From Miniphocaeibacter sp012841535 (lineage in GTDB: Bacteria; Bacillota; Clostridia; Tissierellales; Peptoniphilaceae), in the NCBI RefSeq assembly GCF_049274025.1, contig NZ_JBASRV010000010.1: a DNA stretch of 64,000 nucleotides; one strand, given 5' to 3'. The first letter of the stretch is position 1. Every line of letters begins with the position of its first letter. The notes beneath the pieces were generated by a model. It searched no databases and had not been told where the DNA came from. It saw only the letters and a list, made by a program, of their open reading frames with translations. Shown here piece by piece: positions 52,031 to 59,939 of this stretch. A program made the translations under genes and the position numbers.

Positions 52031-52378
52031 ATGGATATAATCAAGCAAATAGAACAAGAACAATTAAGAGAAAACAGTTTTGATTTTAATGTTGGTGATA
52101 CAGTAGTATTAGACTATAGAATTGTTGAAGGTGGAAAAGAAAGAGTTCAAAAATTCGAAGGAACAGTTATTAAAATTCAAGGAACTGGTTCAAGAAAAAC
52201 TTTTACTGTAAGAAGAGTAGCTTATGGTACAGGTATTGAAAGAACTTTCCCAATTCACTCACCAAGAATCGAAAACTTAAAAGTTACAAGAAAAGGTAAA
52301 GCTAGAAGATCTAAATTATATTACTTAAGAGATAGAGTAGGTAAAGCTGCAAAAGTTAAAGAATATAAAAACTTCTAA
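52031..52378 (+). CDS. rplS: Ribosomal protein L19
   Basis: 50S protein at the subunit interface, 115 residues. FNVGDTVVLDYRIVEG, RVQKFEGTVI, GTGSRKTFTVRRVAYG and YYLRDRVGKAAKVKE are conserved. AGGAGG precedes the ATG. It has its own promoter and leader besides read-through from ffh. Confidence 0.98.
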   Translation: MDIIKQIEQEQLRENSFDFNVGDTVVLDYRIVEGGKERVQKFEGTVIKIQGTGSRKTFTVRRVAYGTGIERTFPIHSPRIENLKVTRKGKARRSKLYYLRDRVGKAAKVKEYKNF

Positions 52379-52382
52379 TAGG

Positions 52383-52406
52383 AGCGCTATTAATAGCGCT
52401 TTTTTT
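52383..52406 (+). terminator. Terminator of the ffh-rplS operon
   Basis: AGCGCTATTAATAGCGCT, an 18-bp palindromic stem, with a T tract. The repeat block begins three bases later. Confidence 0.9.
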
Positions 52407-52408
52407 AT

Positions 52409-52629
52409 GACCTAAGACAGCGAAAGAAGAGAGCTGATGTAGGTCAAACACATTCTTTTCCAAGAATACGAAGGATGATTGGCAAAAAAAGTTGCATTAT
52501 GACCTAAGACAGCGAAAGAAGAGAGCTGATGTAGGTCAAACACATTCTTTTCCAAGAATACGAAGAATGATTGGCAAAAAAAGTTGTATTATGACCTAAC
52601 ACAGCTAAGGAAGAGAACTGATGTAGGTT
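52409..52629. repeat. 92-bp tandem repeat (2.4 copies) of hairpin units
   Basis: Copies start at 52409, 52501 and 52593 (the last only 37 bases). Copies 1 and 2 differ at two of 92 positions. Each full unit has two hairpins: GACCT-AAGA-CAGC/GCTG-ATGT-AGGTC, and CATTCTT/AAGAATG (G-U in copy 1). The partial third copy keeps the first hairpin with changes (GACCTAACACAG/CTGATGTAGGTT). The GACCT/ATGTAGGTC frame is shared with the element at 47998. No protein-coding ORF is evident. Confidence 0.85.
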
Positions 52630-52818
52630 ATAAATAATTTAGTTTTTTATTAAAATATTAGGATAGCCTACAATATAGTTAGAGAAAATTAATAATCCTT
52701 GTATATGGTAAAATATTTTTTAAAGATTTATATTTAAGAATTATATAATTAATTGAGGTATTGAATTTTTTATATTAAACTTAAATTAGTTAATTAGTTT
52801 TGTTGTGAGGAATAAAAT
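52630..52818. other. AT-rich region before rbgA
   Basis: Nothing beyond probable promoter sequence is seen. No convincing hairpin or ORF; rbgA has its own GTGAGG ribosome site. Confidence 0.4.
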
Positions 52819-53691
52819 ATGAATAATATGAATATAAATTGGTATCCAGGGCATATGAAAAAAACCATTGATTCTCTAAAATCATCTTTGAAATTAGTAG
52901 ATGTTGTTGCAGAATTAGTGGATTCAAGAATACCAATTTCAAGTAGAAATCCATTAATAGATGAAATTTTAGATGATAAACCTAGAATTATATTAATGAA
53001 TAAAATGGATTTATCTGATGAAAATGAAAATAAGAAATGGATGGAGTATTTTAAAAAGGAAGGTCATGAAACTGTTATGATAAATTCTGTAACAGGTTAT
53101 GGCGTTAAAAATATTGAAAAAGCATGTCGGTCACAATTAAAGGAAAAATTTGAAAAAAACAAAGAAAAAAATATTTTATCAGATAAAATAAGATTAATGA
53201 TTGTAGGAATACCAAATGTAGGAAAATCGACATTAATAAATAGACTGGCTAAAAAGAAATCTGCAAAAGTAGGAAATAGACCAGGCGTAACTCGTCATAA
53301 TCAATGGATTAAAACCTCTGGAAATATGGAATTATTAGACACACCAGGAGTTTTATGGCCGAAATTTGAAGATAAGTTAACTGGACTTAATTTAGCATAC
53401 ACCGGGGCTATTAAAGATGAAATAATGGATGTAGATAATTTGGCATTTTCTTTAATAGAGACTTTACAAAAAATAGACCCTAAAATACTTTCTAATAGAT
53501 ATAATATTGATACAGATAATAAAGCTACATTGGAAATTATGGATGAAATAGCATTAAGAAGAGGTGCTATTTTAAAAGGCAATGAAATAGATTATACAAA
53601 AACAGCTAATATTATACTAGATGAATTTAGAAAGGGAGTATTGGGGAAAATTACTTTAGAAAAAGTAGAGGATATAGATGTTCGATTATGA
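52819..53691 (+). CDS. rbgA: Ribosome biogenesis GTPase RbgA (YlqF)
   Basis: 290 residues. Circularly permuted GTPase: G4 NKMD comes before G1 GIPNVGKST, then G3 DTPG, with a C-terminal RNA-binding tail. It matures the 50S subunit (helix 42 region, L16 entry). WYPGHMKK at the start is the family opening. Its end overlaps rnhB by 14 bases. Confidence 0.96.
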   Translation: MNNMNINWYPGHMKKTIDSLKSSLKLVDVVAELVDSRIPISSRNPLIDEILDDKPRIILMNKMDLSDENENKKWMEYFKKEGHETVMINSVTGYGVKNIEKACRSQLKEKFEKNKEKNILSDKIRLMIVGIPNVGKSTLINRLAKKKSAKVGNRPGVTRHNQWIKTSGNMELLDTPGVLWPKFEDKLTGLNLAYTGAIKDEIMDVDNLAFSLIETLQKIDPKILSNRYNIDTDNKATLEIMDEIALRRGAILKGNEIDYTKTANIILDEFRKGVLGKITLEKVEDIDVRL

Positions 53692-54292
53692 TTTAACAAA
53701 ATATTATAATAGTAATTTTAAAATTGCAGGTGTTGATGAAGTTGGAAGAGGACCATTAGCAGGGCCTGTAGTTTCATGTGCTATAATAATGCCAAATGGT
53801 GATTTTATTGAAGGAGTAAAGGATTCAAAAAAATTATCTGAGAAAAAAAGAATAGCTTTAAATGAGGAAATAAGACAAAGGGCTATAGCCATAGGTATAG
53901 GTGTAGTAGATGAGAAAACAATAGATGAAATTAATATAAAACAAGCTACAAGACTTGCAATGAAAATAGCAGTAGAAAATTTAAAAGATAAAAATGGAGA
54001 AAAATTTTCACCTGATATTACATTTATTGATGCAGAGAATATTGATTTAGATATTAGGCAGGAATCCTTAATAAAAGGAGACGACATTTGTTATCCTATA
54101 GCTTGTGCTTCAATAGTCGCTAAAGTTTTTAGAGATAATATGTTTATTGATTTTGATGAAAAATATCCCGGTTATGATTTTTTAAAAAACAAGGGATATG
54201 GAACAAAAAAACATAGGGAAGCAATATTAAGGCTAGGAGTAACGCCTATACATCGACATAGTTTTTTAAAAAAATTATTAGGGAAAAATTAG
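53678..54292 (+). CDS. rnhB: Ribonuclease HII
   Basis: Removes RNA from RNA-DNA hybrids and single ribonucleotides. 204 residues. AGVDEVGRGPLAGPVV has the first acidic pair (Asp20, Glu21); DAENIDL and ASIVAKVFRD follow, and GYGTKKHREAI ends it. It overlaps the rbgA stop and is followed by yraN after one base. Confidence 0.96.
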   Translation: MFDYDLTKYYNSNFKIAGVDEVGRGPLAGPVVSCAIIMPNGDFIEGVKDSKKLSEKKRIALNEEIRQRAIAIGIGVVDEKTIDEINIKQATRLAMKIAVENLKDKNGEKFSPDITFIDAENIDLDIRQESLIKGDDICYPIACASIVAKVFRDNMFIDFDEKYPGYDFLKNKGYGTKKHREAILRLGVTPIHRHSFLKKLLGKN

Positions 54293-54293
54293 T

Positions 54294-54641
54294 ATGAATA
54301 CTAGAACTATTGGAAATGAAGGAGAAAATCTAGCACTGGGGTTTTTACTGGACAAAGGGTATAATTATATAGATAGAAATTTTAGTAGTAAAACTGGAGA
54401 AATCGACCTGATTTTACAAGATAAGGAGTATCTTGTATTTGTGGAAGTAAAGTTAAGAAAAAACACTAAATTTGGTTATCCAAGGGATTTTGTAACCTTA
54501 AGTAAACAAAAAAAGATTATTTCTACAGCAGAATCCTTTATTCAATTAAATAATCTATATGATTTACAACCAAGATTTGACATAATAGAAATTATAGAAG
54601 ATGAAAAAAGCATTGAACATATTATTAATGCATTTCCATAG
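54294..54641 (+). CDS. yraN: YraN family nuclease-like protein (UPF0102)
   Basis: 115 residues of the restriction-endonuclease-like fold. GNEGENLALGFLLDKGY, then GEIDLILQDKEYLVFVEVK with the Asp-x-Glu-x-Lys-like active-site residues. The family is near rnhB in most bacteria and is thought to act on DNA; the role is not settled. No separate strong ribosome site, so it is coupled to rnhB. Confidence 0.92.
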   Translation: MNTRTIGNEGENLALGFLLDKGYNYIDRNFSSKTGEIDLILQDKEYLVFVEVKLRKNTKFGYPRDFVTLSKQKKIISTAESFIQLNNLYDLQPRFDIIEIIEDEKSIEHIINAFP

Positions 54642-54649
54642 GAGGAAAA

Positions 54650-55138
54650 ATGTTTAAAGCAGCTATATTAACTATATCTGATAAAGGTAGTAAAGGCGAA
54701 AGAGAAGATTTAAGCGGTAAAGTTATTAAAGAAATATTACTAGAAAATAAATATGAAATAGTAACTTATGAAATTATTCCAGATGAGCAAAATACTATAG
54801 AAAATAAATTAATAGAATTTGCAGATGAAAAGCAGGTGGATTTAATTTTAACTACAGGTGGTACCGGATTTAGCAAAAGAGATGTTACACCGGAAGCTAC
54901 AATTAATATAGCGACTAAATTAGTTCCCGGAATTTCAGAAGCAATAAGACAATATAGTTTACAAATTACTAAAAGAGCTATGCTTTCAAGGGCAACATCG
55001 GTAATAAGAAACAATACTTTAATAATAAATTTACCAGGTAGTCCAAAAGCAGTAAGGGAAAGTTTAGAATATATTATTACAGAATTAGACCATGGACTAA
55101 ATATATTAACAGGAAAAGATTCGGAATGTGCAAGATAA
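54650..55138 (+). CDS. MogA/MoaB-type molybdopterin-binding domain protein
   Basis: 162 residues with the MPT-binding fold: LTISDKGSKGEREDLSG at the start, TTGGTGFSKRDVTPEAT (the hallmark phosphate and MPT-binding site), and NLPGSPKAVRE. MogA adenylylates molybdopterin. No other cofactor genes are near, so it may serve a remote set or another ligand. AGGAGG precedes the ATG. It is the last gene of the rbgA unit. Confidence 0.88.
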   Translation: MFKAAILTISDKGSKGEREDLSGKVIKEILLENKYEIVTYEIIPDEQNTIENKLIEFADEKQVDLILTTGGTGFSKRDVTPEATINIATKLVPGISEAIRQYSLQITKRAMLSRATSVIRNNTLIINLPGSPKAVRESLEYIITELDHGLNILTGKDSECAR

Positions 55139-55139
55139 C

Positions 55140-55168
55140 TTGTTAAGCATTCTTTCTATTGATATAAT
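55140..55168 (+). promoter_or_regulatory. Promoter of efp
   Basis: TTGTTA (55140-55145), 17-base spacer, extended -10 TGATATAAT (55160-55168), 28 bases before the efp start. Confidence 0.75.
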
Positions 55169-55196
55169 TAATTAAGAAAACATTTAGGAGGTACAT

Positions 55197-55754
55197 ATGA
55201 TATCAGCAGGAGATTTTAGAAAGGGTACTACTTTTGAGATGGATGGCGATGTTTGGCAAATTATAGATTTCCAACACGTTAAGCCAGGAAAAGGTGCTGC
55301 TTTTGTTAGAGCAAAAATTAAATCAGTAATGACTGGTGCTAATAAAGATATAACTTTTAACCCATCAGAAAAATATCAGGAAGCAAGAATAGAAACTAAG
55401 GAGATGCAATACTTATATAACGATGGCTCTCTATACTATTTTATGGATCCAGTAAGTTATGAGCAAGTTCCAATAGATGCTGATGGAGTTTCAGATGCTA
55501 TAGATTATATAAGAGAAAATGACAATGCAACAATTAAGTTCTATCAAGGAAGTCCTTTCTCTGTTGCTGCTCCAAATTTTGTAGAGTTAGAAGTAACTCA
55601 TACAGAACCAGGGGTAAAAGGAGATACTGCAACAGGAGCAACTAAGCCTGCAACAGTGGAAACAGGTGCAACAGTATTAGTTCCTTTGTTTATTAATGAA
55701 GGAGATATAATAAAAATAGATACAAGAACTAACGAATACTTATCAAGAGTATAA
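55197..55754 (+). CDS. efp: Elongation factor P
   Basis: Relieves ribosomes stalled at polyproline. 185 residues, three OB-like domains. QHVKPGKGAAFVR holds the conserved loop whose Lys is the usual modification site. EVTHTEPGVKGDTATGATKPA and the C-terminal GDIIKIDTRTNEYLSR are standard. AGGAGG precedes the ATG. It is followed by the acidic CD1247-like gene 17 bases downstream. Confidence 0.97.
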   Translation: MISAGDFRKGTTFEMDGDVWQIIDFQHVKPGKGAAFVRAKIKSVMTGANKDITFNPSEKYQEARIETKEMQYLYNDGSLYYFMDPVSYEQVPIDADGVSDAIDYIRENDNATIKFYQGSPFSVAAPNFVELEVTHTEPGVKGDTATGATKPATVETGATVLVPLFINEGDIIKIDTRTNEYLSRV

Positions 55755-55771
55755 AAATTAGGAGGTTCAAA

Positions 55772-56062
55772 ATGGATAATATTTATGAAAATATTGCATA
55801 TTTAAGAGGACTAGCTGAAGGAATATCCGTAGAAGAAGATGGCAAAACAGGTAAACTTCTATTAGGTATGATTGATGTATTAGATGATTTAGCAGAGGAA
55901 GTTGAAGCTTTATCATATGATATTGAAGATGTTGAAGAATATTTAACATTTATGGATGATGATCTTTCAGATGTAGAAGAATGCTTATTTGAATATGATG
56001 ACGACTATGATGATTATGACGACTACGATGAATTCATAGAAGATGATGTACTTGAAGATTAA
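55772..56062 (+). CDS. CD1247-type acidic protein
   Basis: 96 residues. An N-terminal helical domain (IYENIAYLRGLAEG, GKLLLGMIDVLDDLAEEV) as in CD1247 N-terminal proteins of Clostridia, then a very acidic Asp/Tyr/Glu tail (~60-96). The family is found near efp in related Clostridia; its job is unknown, and a nucleic-acid mimic or ribosome factor is conceivable. AGGAGG precedes the ATG. Confidence 0.8.
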   Translation: MDNIYENIAYLRGLAEGISVEEDGKTGKLLLGMIDVLDDLAEEVEALSYDIEDVEEYLTFMDDDLSDVEECLFEYDDDYDDYDDYDEFIEDDVLED

Positions 56063-56069
56063 TAAAACT

Positions 56070-56094
56070 AGATGCTTTTAAAGCATCTTTTTTT
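56070..56094 (+). terminator. Terminator after the CD1247-type gene
   Basis: AGATGCT/AGCATCT stem, 5-base loop, T tract. Confidence 0.88.
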
Positions 56095-56137
56095 ATTGGA
56101 AATAATATAAAGGAACCTTGTCAAAGATGGTGATAAT

Positions 56138-56353
56138 TTGAAAAATAGAATTAAGGATTTTAGAAAGGAATTAAAATTAAGTCAAGAAGAATTTGCAAAA
56201 GCTATTAGAGTTTCCAGACAAACTGTAAGCTCTATTGAAACTGGAAAATATAATCCATCATTGGAGTTAGCATTTATTATTGCAGATTTTTTTGGGAAAA
56301 CCGTTGAAGAAGTTTTTATTCACGAAAGGGGTAAAAAATATGAAGAAGAATAA
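56138..56353 (+). CDS. XRE (Cro/C1) family regulator
   Basis: 71 residues, one helix-turn-helix (LSQEEFAKAIRVSRQTVSSIE). The start is TTG, with GGTGAT a few bases upstream. It resembles the XRE protein at 14469 and, like it, sits before small membrane-protein genes. Its end overlaps the next gene's start by 14 bases. Confidence 0.85.
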   Translation: MKNRIKDFRKELKLSQEEFAKAIRVSRQTVSSIETGKYNPSLELAFIIADFFGKTVEEVFIHERGKKYEEE

Positions 56354-56540
56354 TTTAATAATTGGTTTAACTTACCTATTACTGGGGATTTTGATACTTA
56401 TTAGTACATTGTTTTATACCGTTAAATTTCAGTCCATAATATTTGGTCTAGGATTTGCCTTTATAGCATCAGGCTTGGGGCGATTATTAGGTATATATAT
56501 TGGACAACCAGTAAGAATATTAAAAAATATGAGGAAATAA
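56340..56540 (+). CDS. Small two-helix membrane protein
   Basis: 66 residues: basic start (MKKNNLIIG), two hydrophobic segments with a short loop, and a basic end (RILKNMRK). ATG 56340 is chosen (GAAAGGGG upstream); a longer reading from 56280 would run inside the XRE gene. Family unrecognised; it is coupled to the XRE regulator. Confidence 0.6.
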   Translation: MKKNNLIIGLTYLLLGILILISTLFYTVKFQSIIFGLGFAFIASGLGRLLGIYIGQPVRILKNMRK

Positions 56541-56555
56541 GGGAGTTAAGAGAGA

Positions 56556-56782
56556 TTGAGTTATAAGACGAAAGAAAAGAGAGTTTAAGGAATATATCGG
56601 GAAGATATACCTATATAGTAGGGCTAATTATAGTATTTTTATCATTTATAGCTTCGACTATAATTTTAGTGTTAGACTTGATTAAAGGAATAGAAATTCT
56701 ATGGGCCTACCTTATAATTTATCTAATCTTTCAATATATTATAGGTTTAATAATTTTTAAAAAACTAGATAAAAAATATTAA
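56556..56782 (+). pseudogene. Frame-disrupted small membrane-protein gene
   Basis: A TTG at 56556 with GGGAG upstream opens a short reading (MSYKTKEKRV then stop). Another frame, open from 56567 to the stop at 56780-56782, encodes a basic segment and two hydrophobic segments (GLIIVFLSFIASTIILVL and LIIYLIFQYIIGLIIF) but has no usable start. The change of frame would fall in AAAGAAAAGAGAG (56571-56583). This is either a real frameshift or a sequencing error. Confidence 0.5.
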
Positions 56783-56806
56783 ACCAGATGAATTTTCATC
56801 TGGTTT
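56781..56806. terminator. Terminator between convergent genes
   Basis: AAACCAGATGAA/TTCATCTGGTTT stem with a 2-base listed loop. The T-rich tail is modest. Confidence 0.7.
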
Positions 56807-56811
56807 AATTA

Positions 56812-57414
56812 TTATTTAAATATTTTAATTCTATCGCCTATTGGATCAAACTCTTTTTCTCCTGCAGGGCTTAGTATTTCGCCAAATGGCATTTGAGCTA
56901 CTAGTTCGAATTCTTCAGGAATATCCCACTTGGATTTTACTTCTTCATCTATTATTGGATTATAGTGTTGTAAATTTGCACCTACATTTTGTTCTGCAAG
57001 GCCTAGCCAAATTAATATTTGTAATATTGCAGATGAATGTTGACTATATTGTGGGAATTTATCTGCATAAGAAGAAAAAGCTTCTTGAAGTTCTTTTACT
57101 TTATTTTTATTTTCAAAATATAAAATTGTTCCATAAGAGGCTTTAAAACCATCTATTTTTGCTTTAGTCCTAGAAAAGTCCCTGTCTGGACCCATTTTCT
57201 TTTTCAAGGTATTTTCGACAATATTCCAAAAATCGTCATGGTTTTCATTTAATAGGACTGCTATTTTACCAGTTTGGGAATTATATGCAGAAGGTGCATT
57301 TTTAACTATATCTGCTATTAAATCTAAAACTTCATCTTCTGAAATTGGTAAATTTTTTCCAAGTCCATAAATTGATCTTCTCTTTCTTTCTATTTCTAAT
57401 AAATTGCTATTCAT
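56812..57414 (-). CDS. Nitroreductase family protein (FRM2/HBN1 type)
   Basis: FMN-dependent oxidoreductase of 200 residues. IERKRRSIYGLG has the Arg-Arg-Ser flavin-contact motif; NAPSAYNSQTGKIAVLL and SHSSAILQILIWLGLAEQNVG-like LIWLGLAEQNVGANLQHYN complete the flavin and dimer sites, as in the FRM2/HBN1 group. It acts in the cytoplasm, perhaps on fatty acids or nitro-aromatics. AAAGGAG precedes the ATG. No partner gene. Confidence 0.83.
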   Translation of the reverse strand: MNSNLLEIERKRRSIYGLGKNLPISEDEVLDLIADIVKNAPSAYNSQTGKIAVLLNENHDDFWNIVENTLKKKMGPDRDFSRTKAKIDGFKASYGTILYFENKNKVKELQEAFSSYADKFPQYSQHSSAILQILIWLGLAEQNVGANLQHYNPIIDEEVKSKWDIPEEFELVAQMPFGEILSPAGEKEFDPIGDRIKIFK

Positions 57415-57587
57415 TTAAAATCTCCTTTAATTAGTATTTAGTATCATTTACATAAGTAAGTATACCCAGTTTAAAAAGTTTAAACACTAATTAGTAATAT
57501 TTTATGTCTTATTAACAGAAATTAATAAATTTAATTAAAAATAAAATCTGATTATTGTTTTATATTTATTAAATACTTAATAAAATA

Positions 57588-57616
57588 TTGACTAAATGGC
57601 TGATTTATGGTAAATT
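57588..57616 (+). promoter_or_regulatory. Probable promoter of rpmG-secE-nusG
   Basis: TTGACT (57588-57593), 17 bases, TAAATT (57611-57616). The -35 is good and the -10 is imperfect. Confidence 0.55.
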
Positions 57617-57672
57617 ATTCAAGTATGAATATGAGTAAAAACTCTGTTTAAATTTTTCTTAGGAGGTGCAAA

Positions 57673-57822
57673 ATGAGGGATAAGGTAGTTTTGGAATGTA
57701 CTGTATGTAAAAATAGAAATTATGACACTATGAAAAATAAGAAAAACACAACAAACAGAATAGAACTAAAAAAATATTGTAAATTCTGTAAAAGTCATAC
57801 TCTACACAAGGAAACTAGATAG
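57673..57822 (+). CDS. rpmG: Ribosomal protein L33 (zinc-binding form)
   Basis: 49 residues. Two Cys pairs, CTVC and CKFC, give the zinc ribbon. Its order before secE and nusG is standard. AGGAGGTG precedes the ATG. Confidence 0.95.
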   Translation: MRDKVVLECTVCKNRNYDTMKNKKNTTNRIELKKYCKFCKSHTLHKETR

Positions 57823-57841
57823 TTAGAAATGGAGGATCGAT

Positions 57842-58039
57842 ATGGCTCAACAAAAAAATGTTGCAAAGAAGAGCTTTGCAAAAGGTGTTATGTCAGAATG
57901 GAAAAAAATTATTTGGCCTACGCCTAAAGAAGTTTTAAATTACGCAATTGTAGTAGTTGTTGTATGTTTAATAGTTATTTTGTTAGTTTTTGGTTTAGAT
58001 TCTGTTTTCCACTTCTTATATAAGCTAATTTCTAAATAA
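57842..58039 (+). CDS. secE: Preprotein translocase subunit SecE
   Basis: 65 residues with an N-terminal amphipathic part (MSEWKKIIWPTPKEVLNYAI) and one transmembrane helix near the C-terminus, the minimal Gram-positive SecE. It clamps SecY. GGAGG precedes the ATG. Followed by nusG after 40 bases. Confidence 0.96.
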   Translation: MAQQKNVAKKSFAKGVMSEWKKIIWPTPKEVLNYAIVVVVVCLIVILLVFGLDSVFHFLYKLISK

Positions 58040-58079
58040 GAATTAAGATTAAAGAGAAGTAGGGAAGGAGGCCTTTACT

Positions 58080-58631
58080 ATGACAGAGCAAAATAATGAT
58101 ATACAAGATAGAGCGAAGGACGCTAAATGGTATGTCGTTCATACTTATTCAGGACATGAGAATAAGGTAAAAGCAAACATAGAAAAAATGGTAGAAAATA
58201 GAGGATACGTTGACGATATCTTTGAGGTAATGGTACCAACAGAAGAATATGTATCGGTAGTAGGTGGCGTAAAAAAGACAAAAGAGAGAAAACTCTTCCC
58301 AGGATATGTTTTTATAAAAATGATAATCAATGATATTTCTTGGTATTTAGTTAGAAATACTAGAGGTGTTACTGGTTTCGTTGGTCCAGGTTCAAAACCT
58401 GTTCCATTGACTGATAGAGAAATGAGAGATTTTGGTGTTGAAAATATTACAATGCCGGATTTAGATGTAGAAGTTGGGGACTCAATAAAAATTGTTTCCG
58501 GAGCTTTTAAGGATTTCGTTGGATCAGTTGAAGAAATTAACGTTGAAAAAAGAAAAGTTAAGGCATTTGTTTCAATTTTTGGAAGAGATACAAGTGTTGA
58601 AGTTGACTTTGATGACGTTGAAAAAATATAA
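58080..58631 (+). CDS. nusG: Transcription elongation factor NusG
   Basis: 183 residues: NGN domain (WYVVHTYSGHENKV; RKLFPGYVFI) and KOW domain (GDSIKIVSGAFKDFVGSVEEI). It binds RNA polymerase and helps pausing and coupling. AAGGAGG precedes the ATG. It precedes rplK with an L1-type RNA element between them. Confidence 0.97.
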   Translation: MTEQNNDIQDRAKDAKWYVVHTYSGHENKVKANIEKMVENRGYVDDIFEVMVPTEEYVSVVGGVKKTKERKLFPGYVFIKMIINDISWYLVRNTRGVTGFVGPGSKPVPLTDREMRDFGVENITMPDLDVEVGDSIKIVSGAFKDFVGSVEEINVEKRKVKAFVSIFGRDTSVEVDFDDVEKI

Positions 58632-58672
58632 ATTTGAATATAATTGAAATAATTCGTTCGATATAGATTCAA

Positions 58673-58698
58673 GTGGGAGGGGGAACCCGCCAAACCAC
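58673..58698 (+). promoter_or_regulatory. L1-binding mRNA element before rplK
   Basis: GTGGGAG at 58673-58679 and AAACCAC at 58692-58698 reproduce the two strands of the 23S rRNA L1 site (GTGGGAG and AAATACCAC). GTGG/CCAC closes the hairpin with a GGG/CCC inner stem. Ribosomal protein L1 likely binds here and represses rplK-rplA. Confidence 0.7.
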
Positions 58699-58720
58699 AT
58701 TAGTTTTAAGGAGGACTATA

Positions 58721-59146
58721 ATGGCAAAAAAAGTTCAAGCAATAGTAAAATTACAAATTCCAGCTGGAAAGGCAACTCCAGCTCCACCAGTAGGTACTGC
58801 ATTAGGACCTCATGGTGTTAATATAATGCAATTTACAAAGGAGTTTAACGCTAAAACTGCTGACCAAGCAGGTATGATAATACCAGTAGTTTTAACAGTT
58901 TATCAAGATAGATCTTTTACATTTATAACTAAAACTCCACCAGTTCCAGTTTTAATAAAGAAAGAATTAAATCTAGATAAAGCATCTGGAGAACCTAATA
59001 AAACAAAAGTTGGAAACTTAACTAAAGAACAAGTTAAGAAAATTGCAGAAATAAAAATGCCAGATTTAAATGCAGCATCTGTAGAAGCTGCTATGGAAAT
59101 GGTAGCTGGTACAGCTAGAAGTATGGGTATAACAGTAGAAGAATAA
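58721..59146 (+). CDS. rplK: Ribosomal protein L11
   Basis: 141 residues. KVQAIVKLQIPAGKATPAPP, then GPHGVNIMQFTKEFN, and a C-terminal RNA-binding domain ending GTARSMGITVE. It forms the GTPase-associated centre. ATG 58721 has AAGGAGG upstream; an in-frame GTG at 58673 lies in the regulatory hairpin. Confidence 0.98.
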   Translation: MAKKVQAIVKLQIPAGKATPAPPVGTALGPHGVNIMQFTKEFNAKTADQAGMIIPVVLTVYQDRSFTFITKTPPVPVLIKKELNLDKASGEPNKTKVGNLTKEQVKKIAEIKMPDLNAASVEAAMEMVAGTARSMGITVEE

Positions 59147-59151
59147 AATTA

Positions 59152-59178
59152 GTGGGAGAAAAATTTCGATAATACCAC
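59152..59178 (+). promoter_or_regulatory. L1-binding mRNA element before rplA
   Basis: GTGGGAG (59152-59158) and AATACCAC (59171-59178) match the 23S L1 site closely. It sits just before the rplA ribosome site (AAGGAGG), in line with translational autoregulation. Confidence 0.72.
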
Positions 59179-59191
59179 AAGGAGGTTCATA

Positions 59192-59896
59192 ATGGCAAAA
59201 AGAGGAAAAAAATACCAAGACAGTGTTAAATTAATAGATAAAACTAAAGCTTATGATTTAGGTGAAGGAATAGACTTAGTTTTAGAAACAGCTAAGGCTA
59301 AATTTGATGAAACAGTTGAATTACACGTAAAACTAGGAGTAGATTCTAGACATGCGGACCAACAAGTAAGAGGAGCTATGGTTTTACCTCATGGTACAGG
59401 TAAGGCTTTAAAGGTTGTAGTTTTTGCAAAAGGCGACAAAGTAGCAGAAGCAGAAGCAGCAGGAGCTGACTATGTTGGTGGAGAAGATTTAGTAACTAAA
59501 ATTCAAACAGAAAACTGGTTTGATTTTGATGTTGCAGTAGCAACTCCAGATATGATGGGTGTTGTAGGTAAAATTGGTCGTTTATTAGGACCTAAAGGAT
59601 TAATGCCTAACCCTAAATCCGGAACAGTTACTTTTGATGTAGCTGACGCTATAAAAGATATTAAGGCTGGTAAAGTAGAATATAGAGTTGACAAGGCTAA
59701 TATTATACATTCTCCAGTTGGTAAAGTTTCTTTTGGTAAAGAAAAATTATCAGAAAATATTAATGCTTTAATGGGAGCTATTATTAAAGCAAAACCTGCA
59801 TCAGCAAAAGGTAAATATTTAAGATCAGTTTCTATTTCTTCAACAATGGGACCTGGAATAAAATTAAATTCAGCTAAGTTCACTACAGAAGCTTAA
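59192..59896 (+). CDS. rplA: Ribosomal protein L1
   Basis: 234 residues. HVKLGVDSRHADQQVRG, MVLPHGTGK, GRLLGPKGLMPNPKSGTV (domain II) and KANIIHSPVGKVSF identify it. It binds the L1 stalk of 23S rRNA and its own mRNA. AAGGAGG precedes the ATG. A terminator follows, so rplJ-rplL is not downstream in the usual position. Confidence 0.98.
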   Translation: MAKRGKKYQDSVKLIDKTKAYDLGEGIDLVLETAKAKFDETVELHVKLGVDSRHADQQVRGAMVLPHGTGKALKVVVFAKGDKVAEAEAAGADYVGGEDLVTKIQTENWFDFDVAVATPDMMGVVGKIGRLLGPKGLMPNPKSGTVTFDVADAIKDIKAGKVEYRVDKANIIHSPVGKVSFGKEKLSENINALMGAIIKAKPASAKGKYLRSVSISSTMGPGIKLNSAKFTTEA

Positions 59897-59907
59897 TTTT
59901 AATACTT

Positions 59908-59939
59908 GCAGATAGGGGAATATACCTATCTGCTTTTTT
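59908..59939 (+). terminator. Terminator after rplA
   Basis: GCAGATAGG/CCTATCTGC stem, 8-base loop, T run. Confidence 0.9.

Noticed and set aside
52409..52629. CRISPR array
   Set aside because: The whole 92-bp unit repeats almost unchanged. There are no variable spacers and no cas genes.
56841..57146. Plus-strand ORF opposite the nitroreductase gene
   Set aside because: Antisense frame with Leu-rich nonsense composition; the nitroreductase frame has clear motifs.
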